Below, piece after piece: positions 1 through 5,992 of a stretch of DNA of 5,992 nt (its first letter is position 1; every line of letters begins with the position of its first letter). Both the position numbers and the translations under genes were made by a program. Under the pieces are notes generated by a model that was not told the origin of the DNA, made no database searches, and was given only the letters and a program-made list of their open reading frames with translations. The DNA lies in NCBI GenBank assembly GCA_903881065.1, contig CAIRRW010000388.1:1-5992 (forward strand), given 5' to 3'. This DNA comes from an uncultured Bacteroidota bacterium (GTDB lineage Bacteria; Bacteroidota; Bacteroidia; 2-12-FULL-35-15).

Positions 1-1617
1 AATTAATTTTTTTGTCAATTGAGAATCCGAAAGTTGAATTTTAACTATGTAAGTTCCGCTTGCAATGCTTTTAATATCTATATTTTGTTTAGTGTATTCG
101 GCATTATAAACCAATGCACCCTGCAATGAATAAATTGCAATGTTTTTTATAACCTTTGTATTTATATCCCCAACTAATTTAATTGAAAAACTTTCGCTTG
201 TAGGGTTAGGATAAATAAGGATGCTTTTGTCTTCTGATGTTAAATCTTTAGTTGAAGTAGTAATGGTACAAGGTGTAAATCCATTGTAATTAGTAGTAGT
301 CAACGATGCTGTATAATATTTAAAAGTATAAACTCCGGCTAATGTCCAACTGTAAACTATTGAATCCGTTTGTCCGCTCAATGTATAAATTAACTTATAA
401 CCGTTGTTAGTTGTATTGGGAATACAATCGGTAATCAATGCACCATTCAATGGAGTATATGCAGGTCGAACGGGATGTGCTACAGCTTGAGGTACTAATT
501 GATGGGTGGTATCTTCGGTTACCTGACCTGCCATTTTTGCAATCATGTAAGGTGCTGCCGCAGTTCCATGATAATGATAAACTCCATTAGTTCCAAAATG
601 ACCGTGGTTTGCATCAAGCGTTCCCATTGGTGAACCATTTGGTTCCACGCTTCCATAGACAGCAAATCCATCTAAAGCAAATGCACAAGGGAGTGTAGTT
701 GATGTGACACTGTACAAATGTGTAGGTGCAATATGATAATGATAATCGTCTCCTCTTCCGCAATGTCCTCCAAAATTATCCAGTTGTCCATCTAAATATG
801 AATCTACGCCTGTGTTTGTATGTACATTAAATATCGGAACACCATTAGCTGCCAATGCTATTGCACCTCTGGTAAAATGAATTGAATCCACAGGTATTGG
901 GGTGGAAGAAATAACTGGATTCAATGGAATAGGCCATGCATTAGTTCCTATATAACATTGTGGAATAGGAACCTGCTGTTGCCATCCATGATTTGAAATA
1001 CCAACCATCATTTTATGAGATGGAATCCCATGCGATTCAACATAAAAATAGGTACTATTCCAAAAAGTATTTACTGCAGGCCGGAAAGGTGCAAATGCAG
1101 AATCAATAAACAAAGGATTAGTTGTACTCATTAATTGGTGTCCATTGCTTTTCTTCGAAAAACTATAAAACACTGATATAATGCCAACAAAAAATATTGG
1201 GAGAATGTATTTCAGCTTTTTTTTCTCAACAAAAAAGTAGATATATAAACCAAGAAAAACAATTATGAATAATGTAATCCAGAATTTAAAACCAAACATA
1301 CTTTCTACAACAATAGGCTTTAACTGCTGTGCAGCCATTTGTTTATTCAAATCTTCCACCCACTTGCTTTTAGTTAGAGCATATTCTTTATCTTCTTTAG
1401 ATAAAGATGTTATCGGAAAATGAAGGACATTATCGTTGGCATCTTCAATATAAACTTCATTATTTTTAAGCATATAAAAGGAACCATCAACAAATTTATT
1501 TTCTCCTTCAATATTCCAATGCCTAAGCACTTCATTGCCATGGTCAATAATGTGGGCGCAGGCAATGTTGCTAAAGAATATTACTGCTAGAAGAATAGCA
1601 AGGCTTTTAATTTTCAT
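1..1617 (-). CDS. YHYH-domain protein with SHD1-like N-terminus, two membrane helices and T9SS tail (3' end cut by window)
   Basis: The frame is open for 539 codons from ATG at 1617 to base 1 with no stop. The C-terminal pattern suggests that only a few residues are missing. Residues 1-21 form a signal peptide, with possible cleavage after Ala-Cys-Ala; Cys20 could instead be a poor lipobox. Residues about 30-81 resemble an SHD1 (SLA1 homology 1) domain: R-x-W, a G-x-F strand, V-Y-I, then F-P-I-x-x-L-S-x-x-D. Residues about 109-130 and 137-153 are hydrophobic helices joined by the basic loop EKKKLK. Residues about 180-360 are a YHYH domain (Pfam YHYH family): HGIPSH, GHCGRGDDYHYH at 284-295, ALDGFAVYG, then VYHYHGT at 346-352. 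Residues about 465-539 are a T9SS type A tail starting IYPNPTSESF and ending SGTYIVKI plus TKKLI. The YHYH family has no settled function; its many His and Cys residues suggest metal binding, which is inference. The gene has its own candidate promoter just upstream. Domain calls rest on motif recognition. Confidence 0.9.
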   Translation of the reverse strand, partial: MKIKSLAILLAVIFFSNIACAHIIDHGNEVLRHWNIEGENKFVDGSFYMLKNNEVYIEDANDNVLHFPITSLSKEDKEYALTKSKWVEDLNKQMAAQQLKPIVVESMFGFKFWITLFIIVFLGLYIYFFVEKKKLKYILPIFFVGIISVFYSFSKKSNGHQLMSTTNPLFIDSAFAPFRPAVNTFWNSTYFYVESHGIPSHKMMVGISNHGWQQQVPIPQCYIGTNAWPIPLNPVISSTPIPVDSIHFTRGAIALAANGVPIFNVHTNTGVDSYLDGQLDNFGGHCGRGDDYHYHIAPTHLYSVTSTTLPCAFALDGFAVYGSVEPNGSPMGTLDANHGHFGTNGVYHYHGTAAAPYMIAKMAGQVTEDTTHQLVPQAVAHPVRPAYTPLNGALITDCIPNTTNNGYKLIYTLSGQTDSIVYSWTLAGVYTFKYYTASLTTTNYNGFTPCTITTSTKDLTSEDKSILIYPNPTSESFSIKLVGDINTKVIKNIAIYSLQGALVYNAEYTKQNIDIKSIASGTYIVKIQLSDSQLTKKLI

Positions 1618-1648
1618 TTAGATTTATTTATTATTATTTATTGCTCCA

Positions 1649-1656
1649 CAAAACTA
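1649..1656 (-). promoter_or_regulatory. Candidate Bacteroidota -7 promoter element for the YHYH gene
   Basis: The minus strand reads TAGTTTTG here, an exact match to the Bacteroidota -7 consensus TAnnTTTG. It ends about 32 bases before the ATG at 1617, so it would leave a 5' leader of roughly 25 nt rich in AATAAATAA-type sequence. No good -33 TTTG is seen at the usual spacing; the nearest upstream TTTG is about 35 bases away, which is too far. Its position in the only sizeable gap before this gene supports it. A chance match in AT-rich DNA is possible. Confidence 0.42.
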
Positions 1657-1713
1657 CCTTACTTTAATAAACTTTCCATAACAGAATTGTTCAAAAGATG
1701 TGTAAGATTACGT

Positions 1714-3432
1714 TTATCTCACAAGCACAATTTTCCCTTTATGCTCACCCGTTGTTTCCCCTTGAATAGAATAATAATATACTCCAGCTAAAAGAGGCGC
1801 CCCATAGGAATCTTTTCCATCCCAGATAATATCAAATTTCCCTTCAGGAACAACGCTGCCTGCAATTAATCTTCTTACCAATTGACCGTTTTCATTGAAG
1901 ATATTAAGATTAAGTTTTTCAGGTTTGTTTAATGAAAATTCGATTTTCGTTTCTTGTGAAAATGGATTAGGATAAATTAATTCATCTGAATAGTTGCTGT
2001 TCCATAGTACTGGAGTACCTGTTGTTAATGAATCATAACAGTTTGGCGTGCCGATAAAATAAGTTGCCGAAACATCTTTATTGTGTCGGGTTGAAGTTTC
2101 CTGCGAAGGTAAAAACACTCTCACATAATCCACTTGAACACTTGTAGGATTAACAGTTACGCGAAGATTTCCAGAATTCGGAAGTATCTGCCCTGATACA
2201 TAACCATATTGTGCAGCCTGATTAGGAGGGTTGACAAAATTAGGAAGACTCGGTTGAGGCGTTTCCTGATATATCATGCAGTCTTTTTCCTGCTTGTCGA
2301 AAAAGTGGTCGTGACCATGAAAGAAAATATTTACATGATGTTCAGTCAATAAATCTTTTATTGGTTTATACCACCCTGGACGGTTTGCTGCAAAACCTGC
2401 TGTACTATCAATGTTCTGACCTCCCCACTCATAAAAGTTCGCACGTTCCACACCTCCTCTTCCTTGCGGGTCTCCACCAATTAACTGATGCGAGAAAACA
2501 AATTTATAAGTAGCAGTAGAATTTTCAAGGGTGGTTTTTAACCAGTCATATTGTTTCTTTCCAAGTGTCCAGTACCATCCATGCAACGAATCAGGTTTTG
2601 GTGTTGAATACCAATATGCATCAAGCACAATAAATAATGCATCTCCCCATTGCCACGAATAAAAACTTTTACGTTTCCCTACAAAGTTAGTATTAGCAGT
2701 ATCGCCTGTATAAAAATTATCGGGAGCAGGATTTACAAAATATTTGTTTCGCTGTTGTGCATCCCAAACAGCTATACAGTTGGCTGCACCATTATTATAC
2801 CATCCACATTCACCTTCGTGATTACCTATAGTATTAAAAATTGGCACAGAATGACTTTCAGATTCATATCTGTTACGAAGCATGTTGCAGCGGTATGGAA
2901 TAGTATCAAAAGGAACTACATGCGCACTGTTAAGGAGTTTATCGGTCATTAAAAAATCGCCAAGGTCAATCATGAAATCAGGATTATCGCTTAACTGATT
3001 TTGTATTGCAAGACGATATTGTGCGGTATCCGTTCCGCTATCCATGTGTGGGTCAGCTTGCACAATAAATGTAAATGGAGTACCGGGAGGGCGCTGTGTA
3101 TGAAATGTAAATTCAGGACGGGTTGTAACTATTGTAGTTCTTGGATGACGATATTGTACTCTGTAATAATATTTAGTATTTGCACTTAACCCTGAAATCA
3201 TAATTTCCGCTGATGAACTATCTCCAAAAGTTTGCCATGCAGTTTGATTTGGATACACTCCACTCGTAGTACCATATTGAACAGAAACATCAGCAGAATC
3301 TATAAACATTAATGCAACTGTAATGCTATTATCCGTTGGTCTTCCCAGATATTCTTTATGCCAAAGTGTTTGTGCGCTAATGCCTGTACTTACCAAAAGT
3401 ACAAATGCAAAAATGTAATTGCGAATACTCAT
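1714..3432 (-). CDS. Secreted PAP-like metallophosphoesterase with FlgD-type T9SS tail (paralogue 2)
   Basis: This 572-residue protein is probably a phosphomonoesterase or phosphodiesterase; its substrate cannot be told. Residues 1-20 are a signal peptide with cleavage at ISA|Q. Residues about 27-114 form a fibronectin-like domain as found at the N-terminus of purple acid phosphatases (GRPTDNSITVALMF, then LSANTKYYYRVQY and FTFHTQR). The catalytic domain spans about 120-380 with all metallophosphoesterase metal motifs: D127-P-H129, G158-D159, G203-N-H-E206, H315, and G373-H-D-H376. Residues about 486-572 are a T9SS type A tail of the FlgD-Ig-like kind (IYPNPF, WDGKDSYG, LAGVYYYSI, KGKIVLVR), so secretion through the outer membrane is expected. 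It starts 10 bp after the stop of its upstream paralogue and shares blocks such as WTLGKKQYDWLK and RGGV...EWGG, so it is a tandem duplicate on the same transcript. The purple-phosphatase tyrosine of GDxxY is absent (GDFLM). There is no Shine-Dalgarno sequence; the leader is AAAATCAAAACA. Confidence 0.93.
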   Translation of the reverse strand: MSIRNYIFAFVLLVSTGISAQTLWHKEYLGRPTDNSITVALMFIDSADVSVQYGTTSGVYPNQTAWQTFGDSSSAEIMISGLSANTKYYYRVQYRHPRTTIVTTRPEFTFHTQRPPGTPFTFIVQADPHMDSGTDTAQYRLAIQNQLSDNPDFMIDLGDFLMTDKLLNSAHVVPFDTIPYRCNMLRNRYESESHSVPIFNTIGNHEGECGWYNNGAANCIAVWDAQQRNKYFVNPAPDNFYTGDTANTNFVGKRKSFYSWQWGDALFIVLDAYWYSTPKPDSLHGWYWTLGKKQYDWLKTTLENSTATYKFVFSHQLIGGDPQGRGGVERANFYEWGGQNIDSTAGFAANRPGWYKPIKDLLTEHHVNIFFHGHDHFFDKQEKDCMIYQETPQPSLPNFVNPPNQAAQYGYVSGQILPNSGNLRVTVNPTSVQVDYVRVFLPSQETSTRHNKDVSATYFIGTPNCYDSLTTGTPVLWNSNYSDELIYPNPFSQETKIEFSLNKPEKLNLNIFNENGQLVRRLIAGSVVPEGKFDIIWDGKDSYGAPLLAGVYYYSIQGETTGEHKGKIVLVR

Positions 3433-3442
3433 TGTTTTGATT

Positions 3443-5113
3443 TTAATGATTGATTATTATTTTTCTATTTGTTTCGTATTTTTCAGTTATAATGTGTACA
3501 AAATAAACTCCATTCGGAAGACTGCTGACATCAATTATTTTTGAAAAAGATTGTACAACAGTCTGACCTAAAATATCATCAATATTTATTTGGAAATGCT
3601 GTATATCATCGCCTAATTTCACAATTAAATTATCTTTTGTAGGATTTGGAAATATACTTACGTTTTCCTGTTCAGTATTATTATTTATTCCTGTAGTAAC
3701 GCAACTGCCTAAAGTATAAGAGAAAGCAATATTCTTATTATGCGGACCGGTACTCGCAGTATCATGCCATAAATAAGAATTGACATAATCAACAGTAACA
3801 CATTGCGGTGTTACTGTTACTTTAAGATGTCCCGAACCTGCTAAAGTATCTGCTGTGTAAGCAGCACCATTTGCGAGCATTCCTTTTTTATAAGTAGAGT
3901 CGGCAGCCATTGGAACTTCCTGATAAACTACATTGTTTAATGTTTCGTGTGCAAACAAATGGTCGTGTCCCTGAAAGAATATATTTACTCCATATGTTGT
4001 AAATAACTGATGTATCGGCATTGCCCAACCGGGACGCTGTGCTGTAAATTGATAGTTTGAACCTGTTGTACCTGTCTGATTATTGTAACCGCCCCATTCG
4101 TTTCTCAATGCAACACTTACTCCCCCTCTGTCTTCAGCCCGCAAATGATGACAGAAAACAAACTTATATTGAGAAGCGCTGTTTTGCAATGTGTTTTTTA
4201 ACCAGTCGTACTGTTTTTTTCCTAATGTCCAGTTCCATGCTGTAGGCTTAGCTGTAGTGTCATAAGCATAAGTGTCATATCTATAAACGTCAAGAATAAC
4301 AAACAATGCACTGCCCCATGTAAATGCATAATAATCCTGCGGTTCTCCCACTCCAAACTGTTCTATACTATCGTTACCCGAATAAAATGCATTAGGAATA
4401 GGGTTAGGATAATATTTTTTTCGAGCGAGTGTTGCATATATTCCCATATTGTTTGGAGGGGTCTGTGTAATATAGTATTTCTTTTCCCCCTCATGATTTC
4501 CAAGACAATCAAAGAAAGGAACGGAAGGACAGATAGCTCCGAGCAATGGTCGGTATGCCTGATGAAGCGAATCTAATGTTTGTGAAGTTATAGTTGTTGG
4601 ATGATGGTCGTCGCCAAATATATCTCCCAAAGTCATCATAAAATCAGGATTCTCCGATGCTTCATTTGCCAGCGTGACTTTATAAAGATTAGTATTTCCA
4701 TAATCATATAAATGTTCATCAGACTCCAAAGTAAAGCTGAAAGTACTGCCTGGTGCACGTTGCGTATGGAATGTATATTCAGGAGTAGCGGTAAATGTTC
4801 CTGCACTGACTTTATATTGCATTCGATAAAAATATTTTGTATCAGGTATCAAAGCATGCAAATCAACTTCGTCAGGTATATTTACCGTATTATTAATTGT
4901 ATTGGTAGTGTTAGTATAAACACCTGTTTGTGTTCCATATTGCAAATAAAACTGAACGCTTTGATCAAATAAAATACTTGCCGTAATTGAAGTGTCCGTG
5001 GGGCGACCTAATATGATTGATTTATTTTGAGACAGGGCTGATTTAGCATTAATAATAAAAACACTTAATAATATAAGTGATTTAAGCGTTTTAAATAGTT
5101 TTTGTTTTTTCAT
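3443..5113 (-). CDS. Secreted PAP-like metallophosphoesterase with classical T9SS tail (paralogue 1)
   Basis: This 556-residue protein has the same layout as the downstream phosphoesterase. A signal peptide covers residues 1-28, with a basic MKKQKLFKTLK start and cleavage at ALS|Q. An N-terminal fibronectin-like domain covers about 33-118 (GRPTDTSITASILF, IPDTKYFYRMQY, YTFHTQR). The metallophosphoesterase domain covers about 125-390 with the complete metal set D132-E-H134, G163-D164, G205-N-H-E208, H322, and G382-H-D-H385. Residues about 484-556 are a short classical T9SS type A tail (VSIFPNPTKDNLIVKL, then LPNGVYFVHI and NRKIIINH), unlike the FlgD-type tail of the neighbour. GDxxY is replaced by GDIFG, so the purple-phosphatase tyrosine is missing, while His134 of the DxH motif is present. 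The ATG lies 2 bp after the lipoprotein stop, which implies co-transcription and possibly translational coupling. Its leader carries the 19-bp sequence that also precedes the lipoprotein. Substrate unknown; phosphatase activity is inferred from the motifs. Confidence 0.93.
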   Translation of the reverse strand: MKKQKLFKTLKSLILLSVFIINAKSALSQNKSIILGRPTDTSITASILFDQSVQFYLQYGTQTGVYTNTTNTINNTVNIPDEVDLHALIPDTKYFYRMQYKVSAGTFTATPEYTFHTQRAPGSTFSFTLESDEHLYDYGNTNLYKVTLANEASENPDFMMTLGDIFGDDHHPTTITSQTLDSLHQAYRPLLGAICPSVPFFDCLGNHEGEKKYYITQTPPNNMGIYATLARKKYYPNPIPNAFYSGNDSIEQFGVGEPQDYYAFTWGSALFVILDVYRYDTYAYDTTAKPTAWNWTLGKKQYDWLKNTLQNSASQYKFVFCHHLRAEDRGGVSVALRNEWGGYNNQTGTTGSNYQFTAQRPGWAMPIHQLFTTYGVNIFFQGHDHLFAHETLNNVVYQEVPMAADSTYKKGMLANGAAYTADTLAGSGHLKVTVTPQCVTVDYVNSYLWHDTASTGPHNKNIAFSYTLGSCVTTGINNNTEQENVSIFPNPTKDNLIVKLGDDIQHFQINIDDILGQTVVQSFSKIIDVSSLPNGVYFVHIITEKYETNRKIIINH

Positions 5114-5114
5114 T

Positions 5115-5133
5115 TTTATTTATTTTTATAAGT
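5115..5133 (-). repeat. 19-bp A-rich leader repeat, copy before the metallophosphoesterase
   Basis: The minus strand reads ACTTATAAAAATAAATAAA, ending two bases before the ATG at 5113. The same 19 bases stand immediately in front of the lipoprotein ATG at 5568. This copy also encodes the last residues of the lipoprotein (TYKNK) and its TAA stop. There is no Shine-Dalgarno sequence. An A-rich leader of this kind fits translation initiation in Bacteroidota, which often depends on upstream adenines. Confidence 0.6.
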
Positions 5134-5568
5134 ATTAGTTGCGCTGCCGATAACGGTTATTTTAAAAATGTAAATATAACAATCGTGAGGAGGATGGTTA
5201 CCACCACCGCCACCACCGCAGTTTCCGCGCATTTGCCCATTAGAGTTGCACTGATGATTTTCTGCATTGCTTACCTGAACTTCATCGCTGCCTGTAAAAT
5301 TAGGTGCAGGAGTGTATTCAAATAATACATTATCAGAACCTGCTACATTAGTTAGTTGACTTACTTTATAATTGCTTGCCTGATTAGTAATTTGCATTTC
5401 ATCATCGGCATCCCCTTTATTGGTTATTTGATAAGAGTAGGACTTGTTGATGTTAAGTGTTACGTTAATCGTTTGGGTAATTGTTTTTCCATCTTTTTCC
5501 TTTTTACATGAGAAAATTGCGAACGTGAATAAGGCTGCAAGCATTAATAATGATGACGTTTTTTTCAT
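5116..5568 (-). CDS. Small Cys/His/Gly-rich lipoprotein with Ig-like segment, function unknown
   Basis: This 150-residue protein is not a recognised family. Residues 1-20 are a lipoprotein signal peptide, with lipidation expected on Cys21 (AIFS|C), followed by KKEKD. This resembles, without matching exactly, the Lys plus acidic signal that sends some Bacteroidota lipoproteins to the cell surface. Residues about 80-99 contain LFEYTPAPNFTGSDEVQV, the strand signature of bacterial Ig-like or cadherin-like repeats (typically FTYTPxxNFxGxD). Residues 105-130 hold three cysteines (107, 117, 130), three histidines (105, 125, 128) and a run of six glycines (118-123). This could be a disulfide-linked loop or a metal site, which is inference. 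A final strand, CYIYIFKITVI, closes the domain. The gene lies 2 bp upstream of the first phosphoesterase, so it is probably the first gene of that transcript and may be an accessory to it. ATG at 5568 is preceded by an A-rich leader without Shine-Dalgarno. Confidence 0.85.
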   Translation of the reverse strand: MKKTSSLLMLAALFTFAIFSCKKEKDGKTITQTINVTLNINKSYSYQITNKGDADDEMQITNQASNYKVSQLTNVAGSDNVLFEYTPAPNFTGSDEVQVSNAENHQCNSNGQMRGNCGGGGGGNHPPHDCYIYIFKITVIGSATNTYKNK

Positions 5569-5587
5569 TTTATTTATTTTTATAAGT
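5569..5587 (-). repeat. 19-bp A-rich leader repeat, copy before the lipoprotein
   Basis: The minus strand reads ACTTATAAAAATAAATAAA directly against the ATG at 5568, identical over 19 bases to the sequence before the next gene. Here it lies in non-coding DNA of the 81-bp gap. That gap shows no TAnnTTTG element and no hairpin terminator on either strand, so it is not clear whether transcription starts here or reads through from the upstream gene. Confidence 0.6.
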
Positions 5588-5649
5588 TTTCGAATTGATG
5601 AATTATATTTACTTTAGACGACACTCCTTTTTTATTCCGGCACTTTCAA

Positions 5650-5992
5650 TTATTTATTTTTCTTTGGTTGATTATCCGGTCTGAAATAATCTCTAATTTC
5701 CAATACCAGTTTTTCAAATTTCTCCAATTGCGCTGGAGTGCAAATCAATTTTAATCCCTTAGATTGTTCATATCTTAAAAGTTCCATTTTATTTTCATTC
5801 GCAGAGACTCTTTTTGCCAATTGCATTATCAATTCTTCATTTGTAGTTTTGTTAAACATTTCCACATTCATAGAATCTTTTTCACTGCGGATAATAGTTT
5901 CCAATGCTTTTTCCTTTTCATAAAATTCGGAACGTACCATATCAATCTGCTCCATTTGTCTTGCCGTTAAGTTTAATTCCTTTTGCAATATC
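5650..5992 (-). CDS. Spy/CpxP-like periplasmic protein, 5' end outside the window
   Basis: The last 114 codons of a small, highly charged, all-helical protein are present, ending in RPDNQPKKNK and TAA at 5650. The frame stays open to the window edge. The TTG at 5988 is not taken as the start, because the protein would then begin almost directly at its first conserved motif and lack a signal peptide. Visible features are L-x-L-T-x-x-Q (LNLTARQ) near the left end and a second CTPAQLEKF motif near the right end. Paired LTxxQ motifs in a helical hairpin are the mark of the Spy/CpxP and heavy-metal-resistance (periplasmic metal sensor) families. Members are periplasmic or membrane-anchored and bind unfolded proteins or metals in envelope stress. 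In Bacteroidota such genes often follow an ECF sigma factor gene; that region lies beyond this window. The second motif has Cys where Leu is usual. The family call is moderately sure; the exact function is not. Confidence 0.75.
   Translation of the reverse strand, partial: ILQKELNLTARQMEQIDMVRSEFYEKEKALETIIRSEKDSMNVEMFNKTTNEELIMQLAKRVSANENKMELLRYEQSKGLKLICTPAQLEKFEKLVLEIRDYFRPDNQPKKNK

Noticed and set aside
1694..1713. Possible terminator after the second phosphoesterase (GTAATCTTAC inverted repeat)
   Set aside because: The stem is only four base pairs with a two-base loop and no U-run follows, so it is too weak to call.
2650..2952. Plus-strand 100-codon open frame
   Set aside because: It lies wholly inside the minus-strand phosphoesterase gene, which has complete family motifs; its translation shows no domain and it is a reading-frame shadow.
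3001..3189. Plus-strand 62-codon open frame
   Set aside because: Antisense to the signal and fibronectin-like part of the phosphoesterase; Cys-rich random-looking product without leader or motif.
4057..4972. Two short plus-strand open frames (4057-4245 and 4712-4972)
   Set aside because: Both are antisense to the first phosphoesterase gene and have no recognisable product or upstream signals.
5604..5613. TATAAT-like box upstream of the lipoprotein gene
   Set aside because: The minus strand reads AAATATAATTC, but the nearest TTGAAA is about 36 bases away and this is not the Bacteroidota consensus; likely chance in AT-rich DNA.
5738..5923. Plus-strand 61-codon open frame
   Set aside because: Antisense to the Spy-like gene; composition is the reverse-strand image of a charged helical protein.
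5986..5988. TTG at 5988 as the start of the Spy-like gene
   Set aside because: The frame continues open to the window edge, and starting here would remove the signal peptide and place the first LTxxQ motif at residue 7.

Overview
The window looks like chromosomal DNA of a member of the Bacteroidota. Three large proteins end in carboxy-terminal sorting domains of the type IX secretion system (T9SS), which is confined to this phylum and close relatives. The DNA is AT-rich, the starts are preceded by A-rich leaders rather than Shine-Dalgarno sequences, and one intergenic gap holds a match to the Bacteroidota promoter element TAnnTTTG. I cannot name a genus.

All five genes lie on the minus strand, so transcription runs from high to low coordinates. 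At the right edge (5650-5992) is the 3' part of a small helical protein of the Spy/CpxP type. After 81 bp comes a small Cys/His/Gly-rich lipoprotein (5116-5568). Two bp later starts the first large secreted metallophosphoesterase (3443-5113), and 10 bp after that its tandem paralogue (1714-3432). The tight spacing suggests that the lipoprotein and both phosphoesterases share one transcript. A 96-bp gap with a candidate promoter (TAGTTTTG) then separates a fifth gene (1-1617, lacking only its last codons). It encodes a YHYH-domain protein with an SHD1-like N-terminal domain, two membrane helices and a T9SS tail.

The overall picture is an envelope and secretion locus. Two phosphoesterases with complete metal-binding motifs are probably exported to the cell surface or medium. 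A lipoprotein of unknown role is co-transcribed with them, and a possible envelope-stress chaperone lies upstream. The substrate of the phosphoesterases and the role of the YHYH protein cannot be told from sequence.

The points most worth a second look are the contradictory architecture of the YHYH protein (inner-membrane helices together with a T9SS tail), the PAP-like fold with a non-PAP metal site in both phosphoesterases, the different secretion tails on the two paralogues, and a 19-bp leader repeated in front of two consecutive genes. No RNA genes, mobile elements, CRISPR arrays or convincing terminators were seen, and no gap exceeds 100 bp.
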